From positions 1 through 64,000 of the forward strand of contig CAJKRG010000010.1 of assembly GCA_905202215.1 (NCBI GenBank): DNA of 64,000 nt, read 5' to 3'. Shown piece by piece: positions 35,652-44,387 of the stretch. Positions within the stretch are counted from its first letter, which is position 1; each line of letters opens with the position of its first letter. The position numbers were made by a program, and so were the translations under genes. The notes beneath the pieces were generated by a model. The model was not told the DNA's origin. It was given only the letters and a program-made list of their open reading frames with translations, and searched no databases. Source of the DNA: an uncultured Porphyromonadaceae bacterium (GTDB lineage Bacteria; Bacteroidota; Bacteroidia; Bacteroidales; Muribaculaceae).

Positions 35652-37789
35652 AACGCAGTCTCGCCATTTTAGCCCTGTCGATACTACTCGCCAAGGGAAC
35701 CCACGCCATAAATCCCGAAGAATTCAGGAATCCTTCGGCCGAAAACCGTCCGATACCTCTATGGTTCTGGAACAATACATCCGTAGAAGCCGATTCGGCA
35801 GTGCGTCAGATCCGATCGTTTACTAACATAGACGGCTACGGAGGCTGCGCAATTCTACCCTTCGGACGCAACTTCAGCCCCGGCTATCTCTCCGACGAAT
35901 ACCTCGACATATATAGCCGCATAGTTGAATATGCGACAGAAAACGGTCTTACGATGTCGCTTTACGACGAATACGGTTTCCCGAGCGGAAGCATGGGCGC
36001 AATTAATGGCGACGATACACCCCGCTTCATGAACCGTCACCCCGATGCAACGATCAAGCGCCTCGATAAATTCGAATATCCGGTAAGCCCCGGCAGTAAA
36101 TGCAGCATAAAATTGCCGGAAGAAGGAAAGCTGATGTCAGTGGTGGCAATGGATTCCGTAAGCCACCATATCGAACCTCTGACGGCTTTTGTCGCCCAAG
36201 GCATCCTGAACTGGACCGCACCATCGCACGGAGACTGGCGCGTAATGTGCTTTATGAGTGTCCGTGACGGCGATCCGAATGTCGACTACCTCGATCCTGA
36301 TGCCGTAAAACTATTCGTTGACGAAACACATCAGCGCTACTACGACCGTTTCCCCGAAGCTTTCGGCCCTGTAATAAAAGAGACTTTCTGCGACGAACCC
36401 ACACTCTACCGTGCTCAGGGACGAATATGGACCGACAACTTCAACGAACGTTTCACCGAACAATACGGGTTCTCTCCTGAAGCCCTCTACCCGGCACTAT
36501 GGTATGACATAGGCCCGACTACGGCAGCTGCCCGCAATTATTTATTCGGATTCCGGGCGAAGTTATATTCCGAAGGATTCATGAAAACCATACACGACTG
36601 GGCAGAAGCTCACGGAATAGTTTCTACAGGACATCAGGATCAGGAAGAGGTTCTTAATCCGGTAAGTGTTTCGGGAGATCTGATGCTTTGCGGAAAATAT
36701 ATGGATATTCCCGGTATCGACAAGATCGGAGGCGAGCGACCGGCCGAACTGTTCTACAAAGTTGTCTCGTCATCGGCTGCCAACTGGGATAAAAATCTCG
36801 TAATGTCGGAAACATTCGGAGCAATGGGCAACATACCTGTCAGCGAACTTTACAATATTGCCATGGATCAATATACCAAGGGCATCAATCAGCTCATACC
36901 GCATGCGGTGTGGTACAACGACAGAGACGTGACGTTCCTCCCGGAACTGTCTTGGCGCAATCCGCTTTACAGAGCTGCCCTGCCTGACTTCAATCTTTTC
37001 CTGAACCGACTTAACTATCTGTTACGCCAACCGGGGCGTACCGTAGCCGATATAGCCATGCTCTACCCCATCCAGACTCTGCAGGGCGCCCACTATCTCG
37101 ACGGCCCTGAAGGATTCTATGCCGGAGGAGTAAAGATTCCCGATACCGATTACATAAAAGTAGCCTCAGTACTTACCGACACAATCGGCCGAGACTTCAC
37201 TTTCCTGCATCCTGAAGTGCTGGAGGAATGCCGCGTAGCCGACGGAATGATCCATCTCGACAACAAGGTAAACCACCAGCATTTCAAAGTGCTGATTCTT
37301 CCGGGTGTAAAATGCATATCGCCCCGAACTCTCGCCGTGATAGAAAATTTCCATAAATCCGGAGGGCATGTTGTGTTCACTACCGCTCTTCCCGTTCTAT
37401 CGACCGATTTCGACACAACACCCGATGAAATTACCCGCCGGATAGCGACACTCCTCTCAGACAGCAGAAATCCGGCTATATTCATTCCTGAGCCGCACAC
37501 CGAGAGCATTGCCACTATTCTCGGGAAATATGACTTTACCCCCGATATCAGCGCTCCCGACGTGAAAGGACTGCGACATATACACCGGATTTCCAGTGGA
37601 CGCCACATATATTATTTCGCAAATCCCGGCACAGAGACGATCTCGACCCGGCTTCAGTTTCGCGACAGAAATACTCTCCGGCTCTACGATCCCCATACGG
37701 GTGAAGTGTCACCTCAAGTTTTCAAAAAAGGACGCCCCGTAACCATGACTCTCGCTCCCGGACGGTCGCTGTTCCTTATTTCCGAGTAA
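35648..37789 (+). CDS. Secreted GH106-like glycosyl hydrolase, short form
   Basis: 713 residues; signal peptide MKRSLAILALSILLAKGTHA. Same opening as the first glycosidase of this operon (RPIPLWFWNNTSVEADSAVRQIRSF, LYDEYGFPSGSMGA, FCDEP), so it is a paralogue with the same barrel, but it lacks the long C-terminal beta-sandwich region. The paired DEYGFPSG/FCDEP acidic motifs align with DEFSYPSG/FSDEP of the first protein, supporting a shared active site. ATG overlaps the isomerase stop. Its last 14 bases overlap the 3' end of the convergent araC-type gene. Substrate unknown; together with the other two genes it would cut and process one glycan. Confidence 0.82.
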   Translation: MKRSLAILALSILLAKGTHAINPEEFRNPSAENRPIPLWFWNNTSVEADSAVRQIRSFTNIDGYGGCAILPFGRNFSPGYLSDEYLDIYSRIVEYATENGLTMSLYDEYGFPSGSMGAINGDDTPRFMNRHPDATIKRLDKFEYPVSPGSKCSIKLPEEGKLMSVVAMDSVSHHIEPLTAFVAQGILNWTAPSHGDWRVMCFMSVRDGDPNVDYLDPDAVKLFVDETHQRYYDRFPEAFGPVIKETFCDEPTLYRAQGRIWTDNFNERFTEQYGFSPEALYPALWYDIGPTTAAARNYLFGFRAKLYSEGFMKTIHDWAEAHGIVSTGHQDQEEVLNPVSVSGDLMLCGKYMDIPGIDKIGGERPAELFYKVVSSSAANWDKNLVMSETFGAMGNIPVSELYNIAMDQYTKGINQLIPHAVWYNDRDVTFLPELSWRNPLYRAALPDFNLFLNRLNYLLRQPGRTVADIAMLYPIQTLQGAHYLDGPEGFYAGGVKIPDTDYIKVASVLTDTIGRDFTFLHPEVLEECRVADGMIHLDNKVNHQHFKVLILPGVKCISPRTLAVIENFHKSGGHVVFTTALPVLSTDFDTTPDEITRRIATLLSDSRNPAIFIPEPHTESIATILGKYDFTPDISAPDVKGLRHIHRISSGRHIYYFANPGTETISTRLQFRDRNTLRLYDPHTGEVSPQVFKKGRPVTMTLAPGRSLFLISE

Positions 37790-38660
37790 ATTTTCTATAT
37801 TGCAGAGGCGGTGAGCCGGTTTTCTTCCTGAAAAAGGTGGAGAACTGGCTCACTGTTTCAAATCCGAGAGCATAGGCCATATCGGTGACACACATATCGG
37901 TAGATTCCAGAAGCTCTTTGGCTTTAAGAAGGCGGATATTGGCCTGATATTGCGCCGGAGAAACATCAACATAACGCTTGAACATCTTCCGGAACCACGA
38001 ATAGCCCACGCCGAGACGTACCGCAATACTTTCCGGCGACAGAAGATAACCTCCGTCCTGCTTCATGATGGCGCGTGCCTCGTTGATTTTGTTGACAGCA
38101 AGAGAATCGTCGAAAACAGCATTGCGCTGACGGAAATAGACAAAACCCAGCAAATAAAGAACTATTCCGGAAATCATCTGCTGATAAGCGCTCTTTTCTT
38201 CCGCCGCGTAATTGGCCATATCTTCATAAAGACTGATCACCGCAGGGCTGAATCCGATATCGAACACAGGATTTCGTGGCGAAAAAAAGCCTGATGTCAC
38301 CCGTCGGTCCATCTCTTCACCTCGGAATCCGACCCAATATTCAAACCAGCCACAGTCGGGATCCGGCTCATATGTATGCCACTCGCCCGGAAAAAGCAGG
38401 ATCATAGTCCCGGCTCTCACCTCCCGCCGACGACACGATGACGAACGGAACCAACCGCGGCCTTCCGATATATAAATAAGCTGGTACTCCTTGAGCACAC
38501 GACCATTTTCAGGATCAAAGACATGCGATTCGGGATGTTGCGACAAGGGATATGAACTGTGCGGAGGCACCGGCTGATAGCCAATGGTCGTAACAACAAG
38601 CCCCCAGGCCTCGTCGGTCTGACTGATATTGAAGTATTTTATATTACGGCTTTCGTTCAC
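37776..38660 (-). CDS. AraC family transcriptional regulator, GTG start
   Basis: 294 residues. N-terminal cupin-like sensor (about 20-130: VTTIGYQPVPPHSSYPLS, EYQLIYISEGRGWF, GTMILLFPGEWHTYEPD) that usually binds a sugar, and a C-terminal double-HTH (about 190-290: LLSPESIAVRLGVGYSWFRKMFKRYVDVSPAQYQ, then MCVTDMAYALGFETVSQFSTFFRKKTGSPP). The start is GTG at 38660; no in-frame ATG lies nearby. It follows the TonB-like gene by 11 bases on the minus strand, but its 3' end overlaps the GH106 operon, so it is the natural candidate regulator of those glycosidases (inference). Confidence 0.92.
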   Translation of the reverse strand: MNESRNIKYFNISQTDEAWGLVVTTIGYQPVPPHSSYPLSQHPESHVFDPENGRVLKEYQLIYISEGRGWFRSSSCRRREVRAGTMILLFPGEWHTYEPDPDCGWFEYWVGFRGEEMDRRVTSGFFSPRNPVFDIGFSPAVISLYEDMANYAAEEKSAYQQMISGIVLYLLGFVYFRQRNAVFDDSLAVNKINEARAIMKQDGGYLLSPESIAVRLGVGYSWFRKMFKRYVDVSPAQYQANIRLLKAKELLESTDMCVTDMAYALGFETVSQFSTFFRKKTGSPPLQYRKFTRK

Positions 38661-38671
38661 CGGATGTTCAG

Positions 38672-39526
38672 TTAGAGATCCCGCACTGATATAGAATCAG
38701 ATGGCAATCTGAATGTTATTGGAATAGTAACATAACATCCGACATTGTGACCGTCGACCTGAGCCGGACGGATCTTCGGAAGTCTACTAACGAGTTCGAG
38801 CGCTTCAGCATCAAGCGCCGGATGGCGCGGACGTACGATCATAGGAGATTTTACCAGACCTAAAGAATCAATTATCATCTGAACAACCACACGTCCCTCA
38901 ACTCCATCGTCGATAGCAGCCTGAGGATAACGCAGATTATCTTTTACATAATGGTATATATAATCCACATCAGGCTTTACAGGTACCATCGCAATATTAT
39001 ATATTCCATCAGAATCTGGTTCAGGAGACTCTATCACTTCTCCCATCACTATCTTGTTAAGATCAGCAGTATCTTCAAAGTCATCTTTTGTTACAGCTTC
39101 CTCATCATTTTCCGACACCAGATCTTCTTCCTCTTCTCCGACTTTCAGCAGTTCTTTATAGTCTACAACTATTGGTGTCGATACAGAATGCTCAATAGAA
39201 TCTTCTATCGCACAGCTCTCTACGGCAATTTCTTCAGTAATCGTATCTGTCATCATGGCAACAGAAGTAGTTTCTGCAACAGAATTTGTTCCACCGGAAC
39301 AGGCGGAGAGTGCCGTGAGGCCGGCGAGAACCACGGCTTTCCCCGCAAGACGTCGGAATGCGAGTTGTTCTTCAAGATAACGAACTTCGGCCTCACAACG
39401 CGGGCAAGTACCTGCACAATCGCCCTTATAGCGGCATTCCGATGTCACATATTCGATATCGTTCGCTTCGGCTACACGCCGCCGTATCTCTTTCAATATC
39501 CGGCATGTCTGTTTACCTCGTGCCAT
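38672..39526 (-). CDS. TonB C-terminal domain protein with Cys-rich N-terminal head
   Basis: 284 residues. The first 60 residues are charged and probably cytoplasmic, with Cys8, then C31-x5-C37-x3-C41-x2-C44 (CRYKGDCAGTCPRC), a possible metal or Fe-S site. Residues about 62-76 form a hydrophobic segment ending LSAC, a lipobox-like sequence 76 residues in, which is far from the usual position. An acidic low-complexity linker (about 80-180) precedes the TonB C-terminal domain (about 185-276: YVKDNLRYPQAAIDDGVEGRVVVQMIID ... ITFRL). TonB proteins pass proton-motive energy to outer-membrane receptors. No exbB/exbD is near. It sits 6 bases behind a radical SAM gene, and I suspect the Cys-rich head is the partner or substrate of that enzyme; this is inference. 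Confidence 0.85.
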   Translation of the reverse strand: MARGKQTCRILKEIRRRVAEANDIEYVTSECRYKGDCAGTCPRCEAEVRYLEEQLAFRRLAGKAVVLAGLTALSACSGGTNSVAETTSVAMMTDTITEEIAVESCAIEDSIEHSVSTPIVVDYKELLKVGEEEEDLVSENDEEAVTKDDFEDTADLNKIVMGEVIESPEPDSDGIYNIAMVPVKPDVDYIYHYVKDNLRYPQAAIDDGVEGRVVVQMIIDSLGLVKSPMIVRPRHPALDAEALELVSRLPKIRPAQVDGHNVGCYVTIPITFRLPSDSISVRDL

Positions 39527-39532
39527 AATGAA

Positions 39533-40156
39533 TCAATTATTTTGAACTCTGTACGTAAATAAATCGAATTTGGAAAACCCGAGATCTTCAAGGCTCACTC
39601 GGCTGGAACGACGGGCATCGTCGGTATTATATCCCTGAATGAGGGGAATTCTGACAAGACAGTCGGAAGCACGGCCAGCCTCGGCTATCGCTTTCAGATT
39701 AGCCGTCACCAGCGAATTATCCACCGATGTATACCGGAGATAGATATCAGGATTCATATCTTTTATGTCTATTATCAGCGCATCGCTTACTTCGAGAATG
39801 CGCCGTACATTCCGCATCGGTACATTAAGCGATGTCTCGACAGTCAGACGCCATTGATCTCCGCACAGTTCACGAAACCTTGATATGAAATCCGGATGAA
39901 TACATGGCTCGCCTCCACCGAAAGTGACACCACCGTTCGTGGCGATAAAATACAGACTGTCGATTTTCACAGCCTCATAGAGAGATTCCGGAGTATGCAC
40001 TATACACCTCGCATTATCTCTGAGCGAATGCGGATTAAGACAATACCTGCAACGAAGCGGACATCCGTGGAAAGCCGCCAACGTAGTAACGCCTTCTCCG
40101 TCGGTTGTCAGACGGTGACGCGATATGCCTATGAAGCGGGCCTCATTCTGGTTCAT
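39533..40156 (-). CDS. Radical SAM activating-enzyme-like protein
   Basis: 207 residues. Radical SAM cluster motif CPLRCRYC (about residues 31-38), GGVTFGGGEPCIHPDF (GGE SAM motif), and later LIIDIKDMNPDIYLRYT and LVRIPLIQGYNTD. Layout and length are those of glycyl-radical-enzyme activases (PflA/NrdG type), but no glycyl radical enzyme gene lies in the window and there is no extra ferredoxin domain. ATG 40156 is preferred; the frame upstream is hydrophobic and overlaps the promoter. First gene of a minus-strand unit with the TonB-like gene (6-base gap) and the AraC gene. Substrate unknown. Confidence 0.85.
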   Translation of the reverse strand: MNQNEARFIGISRHRLTTDGEGVTTLAAFHGCPLRCRYCLNPHSLRDNARCIVHTPESLYEAVKIDSLYFIATNGGVTFGGGEPCIHPDFISRFRELCGDQWRLTVETSLNVPMRNVRRILEVSDALIIDIKDMNPDIYLRYTSVDNSLVTANLKAIAEAGRASDCLVRIPLIQGYNTDDARRSSRVSLEDLGFSKFDLFTYRVQNN

Positions 40157-40178
40157 GCGCAAGAATCTAATCTTTCGG

Positions 40179-40186
40179 CAAATATA
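40179..40186 (-). promoter_or_regulatory. -7 element of the radical SAM/TonB/AraC unit
   Basis: Minus strand TATATTTG ending 23 bases upstream of the start codon at 40156. Confidence 0.5.
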
Positions 40187-40241
40187 GCATAAAAAACCTA
40201 AAATGTAACATAAATAATCTGTCATATTTCTAAAAAGGTTG

Positions 40242-40249
40242 TATCTTTG
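40242..40249 (+). promoter_or_regulatory. -7 element of tilS
   Basis: TATCTTTG ends six bases before the tilS ATG (40255); a transcript from here would have almost no leader. No TTG at the standard distance. Confidence 0.4.
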
Positions 40250-40254
40250 TTGGT

Positions 40255-41640
40255 ATGAAGAACGAGTGCGATAAGCGGCGTTTTTGCCGCGATATTTCAG
40301 AGCGGATACGTCAGGGAATGCAGGCTGCCGGAATCGATTTATTCCGTGGCCCTGTCATTGTCGCACTGAGCGGAGGCGCCGACTCTGTAGCTCTACTTGC
40401 TGTTCTTCACGATATTGGCTGTGACTGCCGTGCGGCACACTGCAATTTCCATCTCCGCGGTGAGGAATCCATGCGCGACATGCGTCATGTACAGACTCTC
40501 TGCGAGACTCTCGGCATTGACCTGTATATACACGACTTCGATGTGCCCGCACAGATGGAGGCCACAGGTGAATCTGTCGAGATGGCATGCCGGACCCTGC
40601 GCTACCGATGGTTCGACGAACTCCTTGACCGTGAACGAGCCTCCTACATCGCCGTCGGACATCACCGCGAAGACCGCGCCGAAACATTCATGCTCAATCT
40701 CATGCGCGGAGCGGGTCTGGAAGGTCTCACAAGCATGCGACTGATCGAAGGGAATGTCATCAGGCCTCTCCTACCCCTTTCCCGACGTGATATTGAACGC
40801 TATCTCGACATCCGCGACCTCAGCTTTGTAAACGACAGCACGAATGCCGAAAATGAATATCGCCGCAATAGTCTCCGTAACCGTATTTTTCCTCTTCTTT
40901 CCGAAATTTTCGGCGAAAGCGCCCTCGATTCGGTAGTGAAGACAGTCGAAAATCTCGAACGATCGCGCCATATCTACCGCGAAGCCGTCAATACCCGCAT
41001 CAACCGTTACTACGACGGACTTTCCACCATAGATCTGGCGGCCATCGCAACCAACGAGAAAGAACCGGCCCTTATATTGTTCGAGATACTCCGTAAAAAA
41101 TGCTTCAATTTCACCCAGACTTCAGAAATGATTACAGGAGTAGAAATGTCGGGACTCGAATTCCACTCTGCCGATGGTCAGACAATAGCGGAAATATCGC
41201 ACGGCAAGATATCGCTTTCCGATGCAGCCCGGACGGCTCTCTCTGCAGACTCTTATATCGTAGACATAAGGCACAATGTCAGCGAACCCATATCGATACG
41301 TATATCCGACAATCCGGTCGCCTCATTCGCTCCACCAGCCGGAAATGCATCCTCACATGCCTTTTTCGACGCAGATATCGCCCTCGCGGATCATCGGTGG
41401 GAACTGCGGCATTACCGCCGCGGCGACCGAATGGTGCCGTTCGGAGCCAGACGATCGAAACTTGTCAGCGATCTTTTCGCGAACGCGAAATATAGCGCCG
41501 CCGACAAACGCCAAGCCTGGTTTCTGACATGCGACGGAGAAATCGTATGGGCTCCCGGACTTAAAAATTCGGCTTTCGCCGCCATAGGACCCGACACACG
41601 CCGGTTCCTCCACCTCGAATATATCATACATACCGAATAA
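40255..41640 (+). CDS. tilS: tRNA(Ile)-lysidine synthetase TilS
   Basis: 461 residues. Puts lysidine at C34 of tRNA-Ile(CAU), making it read AUA. PP-loop N-type ATP pyrophosphatase motif VIVALSGGADSVALLAVLHD (about residues 34-53), then GHHREDRAETFMLNLMRGAGLEGLTSMR, RPLLPLSRRDIERYL and NDSTNAENEYRRNSLRNRIFPLL, the standard TilS core. The C-terminal domain (RRGDRMVPFGARRSKLVSDLFANAKYS) is present, as in full-length TilS. A secreted glycosidase gene begins one base after its stop, an odd partner for an essential tRNA gene. Confidence 0.96.
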   Translation: MKNECDKRRFCRDISERIRQGMQAAGIDLFRGPVIVALSGGADSVALLAVLHDIGCDCRAAHCNFHLRGEESMRDMRHVQTLCETLGIDLYIHDFDVPAQMEATGESVEMACRTLRYRWFDELLDRERASYIAVGHHREDRAETFMLNLMRGAGLEGLTSMRLIEGNVIRPLLPLSRRDIERYLDIRDLSFVNDSTNAENEYRRNSLRNRIFPLLSEIFGESALDSVVKTVENLERSRHIYREAVNTRINRYYDGLSTIDLAAIATNEKEPALILFEILRKKCFNFTQTSEMITGVEMSGLEFHSADGQTIAEISHGKISLSDAARTALSADSYIVDIRHNVSEPISIRISDNPVASFAPPAGNASSHAFFDADIALADHRWELRHYRRGDRMVPFGARRSKLVSDLFANAKYSAADKRQAWFLTCDGEIVWAPGLKNSAFAAIGPDTRRFLHLEYIIHTE

Positions 41641-41641
41641 A

Positions 41642-43888
41642 ATGAAAAAAACAAGTATCGTTTCTTCAGCTATTCTTGCCGCACTTGCCGCACAGGCCCA
41701 GAGCGGCGTCATAGTCGAGACCAATGCCTACCGCTGGCATGGCGACACTATAACACAGGGCGAATATATGGCTACCGCGCCCGGCCGTTTCGAAATTATA
41801 TCAACCTACTCCGCACAACCAGATTACGGTTTCCCTATTGAAAAAAAATGGAAACTGAAAAACGACATTTCGGCATATCCGCAACTCGAGACTCCCAATA
41901 CACTCCATACCGCCATTTACAACATGGGGCTCGACGAGATGATCAACGCCGTCGAACCCGACACTACCCTGCGCACCGGCAAGGAATGGGGCGGAGTATG
42001 GACCCGCGATGTCAGCTACTCGATACTTCTGTCCATGGCCTACCTTCAGCCCGAGGCATCGAAAATCTCTCTGATGAAAAAGGTGAACCCGGAAGGCGTC
42101 ATAATACAGGATACCGGCAGCGGAGGTGCATGGCCTGTGAGCTCCGACCGCATGATATGGGCCGTGGCCGCCTATGAGCTTTATAAAGTGACCGGCGACC
42201 GCAAATGGCTCGAATACATCTATCCGATAATCAAGAAATCGGTCGATGACGATGCTCTGACAGTGGCCGCGCCCGACGGTCTTGTCAAAGGCGAGACATC
42301 GTTCATCGACTGGCGCGAGCAGAGCTATCCGCGCTGGATGCAGACAGCCGACATATATCAGTCTGAAGCGCTTGGCACATCGATAGTGCATGCGCAGGCC
42401 CTTCAGGTGCTCGCCGACATAGCGGCCGAACTCGGCAAAGGCAAGGAAGCCTCGGAATATGGCGCCCGCGCAGAAGCTATCCGCAAGGCCGTAAACGACA
42501 AGCTATGGCTTGATGACAAGGGATATTACGCCATGTACAATTACGGCCGCACCGCATCGATCCTCAATCCGCGTGCCGAGACTCTCGGCGAGTCTCTTGC
42601 CATACTTTATGATGTGGCCTCTCCCGAACGCGCCCGATCGATAACCGAAAACAACCCGACAACACCTTTCGGCGCCGCCATCTTCTTCCCGCAGATCGCC
42701 GATATTCCCCCATATCACAACAATGCACTCTGGCCCTGGGTGGGCGCATACTGGGCCATGGCCAACGCCAAAGCCTTGAACGAAGCGGGTACCCTCGAAG
42801 CCATAGGCGCTGTTTTCCGTCCAGCCGCTCTCTTCGCAACAAACAAGGAGAATTTCGTGCTCGACAACGGCGACATCGCCACTCAGCTCAACTCGTCGAA
42901 CATGCTGTGGTGTCTGGCCGGCAATATAGCCATCACACACAGGATCCTCTTTGGTATCCGCTTCGAAAAAGACGGCCTTGCGTTCGCACCATTCGTGCCT
43001 AAAGCCCTTGCCGCCGATCGAACGCTTACCAACTTCAGATATCGCCGTGCCACACTCGACATAACCGTCAAAGGCTATGGCAGCGAAATCAAATCGTTTA
43101 CACTCAACGGCAAGGAGCACAAGCCTTTCATTCCGGCCGACATAAAAGGGAATAATAAAATAGTCATCACCATGGCCGACAACGATGTGGCACCCCTGCG
43201 TGTCAACCGGACCCGCAACGTCAAAGCCCCCCTGACTCCTGTCGCATGGTTCGAAGGCAATACCCTCAACTGGAATCCGATTGAATATATCGGTAAATAT
43301 ATAGTGCTCCGCGACGGCAAGCCGGTAGCCGAGACACACTCCACCGCATTCGAAGCCGTCGTGCCGGGCGAATACCAGATCATCGGTGTATCGAGAGAGG
43401 GAATACAGTCGTTCGCCTCCGAACCACGCTCGAACCGCGAGAAAATTATTGTCGAAATGCCGGGAGAAGTCGCCGAAGCCGTATCGTCTGAAATCTCCTA
43501 CCGCCCTGAGAAAGGCATAATGGGCTATCATGGAGCCGGATTCCGCGAAATCGACCGGAGCAGCGCGCCTGTCAACATTCCTGTCGAAGTACCGGCCGAC
43601 GGCACTTATGCCATATATCTGCGCTATGCCAACGGCAACGGACCGGTCAATACCGAAAACAAATGCGCCATACGCACCATCAGTGTCGACGGCAAGCGCG
43701 TCGGGATCGTAGTGCTTCCGCAGCGCGGTGTGGCCAACTGGAACGACTGGGGCAATTCAAATGTGCTTGAACTCCCCCTGACAGCCGGAAAACACACTGT
43801 GACTATCGACTTCCGACCGGAGAACAACAATATGAATATCAACACAAACCATGCCCTGGTAGATGAAATAGTGCTCGAAAAGCTTTGA
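41642..43888 (+). CDS. Secreted (alpha/alpha)6-barrel glycosidase with C-terminal beta-sandwich
   Basis: 748 residues with a signal peptide (MKKTSIVSSAILAALAAQAQ). The central part (about 80-450) reads as a six-hairpin glycosidase: EWGGVWTRDVSYSILLSMAYL, AWPVSSDRMIWAVAAYELYKVTGD, SFIDWREQSYPRWMQ, NPRAETLGESLAILYD and HNNALWPWVGAYWAMANAKA, with acidic candidates Asp in WTRD and Glu in ETLGE. It resembles proteins annotated as alpha-L-rhamnosidase-related or glycogen-debranching-type; family number cannot be fixed by eye. Residues about 610-748 form a CBM6/35-like jelly roll (VPADGTYAIYLRYANGNGP, HTVTIDFRPENNN). One base after tilS; a small gene of unknown role follows. Confidence 0.8.
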   Translation: MKKTSIVSSAILAALAAQAQSGVIVETNAYRWHGDTITQGEYMATAPGRFEIISTYSAQPDYGFPIEKKWKLKNDISAYPQLETPNTLHTAIYNMGLDEMINAVEPDTTLRTGKEWGGVWTRDVSYSILLSMAYLQPEASKISLMKKVNPEGVIIQDTGSGGAWPVSSDRMIWAVAAYELYKVTGDRKWLEYIYPIIKKSVDDDALTVAAPDGLVKGETSFIDWREQSYPRWMQTADIYQSEALGTSIVHAQALQVLADIAAELGKGKEASEYGARAEAIRKAVNDKLWLDDKGYYAMYNYGRTASILNPRAETLGESLAILYDVASPERARSITENNPTTPFGAAIFFPQIADIPPYHNNALWPWVGAYWAMANAKALNEAGTLEAIGAVFRPAALFATNKENFVLDNGDIATQLNSSNMLWCLAGNIAITHRILFGIRFEKDGLAFAPFVPKALAADRTLTNFRYRRATLDITVKGYGSEIKSFTLNGKEHKPFIPADIKGNNKIVITMADNDVAPLRVNRTRNVKAPLTPVAWFEGNTLNWNPIEYIGKYIVLRDGKPVAETHSTAFEAVVPGEYQIIGVSREGIQSFASEPRSNREKIIVEMPGEVAEAVSSEISYRPEKGIMGYHGAGFREIDRSSAPVNIPVEVPADGTYAIYLRYANGNGPVNTENKCAIRTISVDGKRVGIVVLPQRGVANWNDWGNSNVLELPLTAGKHTVTIDFRPENNNMNINTNHALVDEIVLEKL

Positions 43889-43919
43889 ACCATCCGCCGT
43901 TAATACTTGTTCTAATTTC

Positions 43920-44366
43920 ATGAGAGACAAAGATATAGCCATGACCCTGATTGATCTCGGCGAAGTCGACGGCGCAAGCGCCATCAATCGCCGGGCTCTG
44001 CGCCGCCTAACCCGCGAGGCCATCAGTGTGGATATGAATGTAAAAGTAGTGCCCGATATCGAGCGCTCCCTCCTGAGTGTGCTTGTGTCATGCTCATACC
44101 GGGCTGTCATAGGCCTTATACGAGAGCGTCTGCTTGTATGTACCGCTGTGGCAACTTTCGAAGTTGAAGGACTGGCCTCTCTCATTGAGGAAAACGGACA
44201 GGAGAAAATCCTGCCGACACCTCTGATGATGAACATGCTCGGCATAGCCGTCGGCGCTCTTCGGGGAATTGTAGCTGTCAGAACGGCCGACACACCTCTG
44301 CGCCGCAGACCGCTGCCTATCATAGATCTTGATACGCTGATGCGACGCCTGTCAAACAGCCGATAA
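43920..44366 (+). CDS. SecB-like small protein (uncertain)
   Basis: 148 residues, no signal peptide, no membrane helix. An N-terminal half with short beta-type segments (ISVDMNVKVVPDIERSLLSVLVSCSYRAV) leads to TAVATFEVEGLASLIEENGQEKILPTPLMMNMLGIAVGALRGIVAVRTADTPL ending RRPLPIIDLDTLM. The pattern of an F-x-V strand, LP-plus-amphipathic helices, a turn and a closing LPIIDxxxL resembles the SecB chaperone fold (FPYARE..LAPINFxxLY in SecB). Bacteroidetes encode many such SecB-like proteins of unknown use. I hold this at moderate confidence. Start may also be ATG 43941. It lies 31 bases after the glycosidase and ends at a palindromic terminator; the tubulin-like operon follows. Confidence 0.55.
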   Translation: MRDKDIAMTLIDLGEVDGASAINRRALRRLTREAISVDMNVKVVPDIERSLLSVLVSCSYRAVIGLIRERLLVCTAVATFEVEGLASLIEENGQEKILPTPLMMNMLGIAVGALRGIVAVRTADTPLRRRPLPIIDLDTLMRRLSNSR

Positions 44367-44387
44367 CACTTTCATATCATATCTTAT

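Noticed and set aside
42503..43531. Minus-strand open frame of 342 codons inside the glycosidase gene
   Set aside because: Same reason: codon-bias shadow, no protein features.
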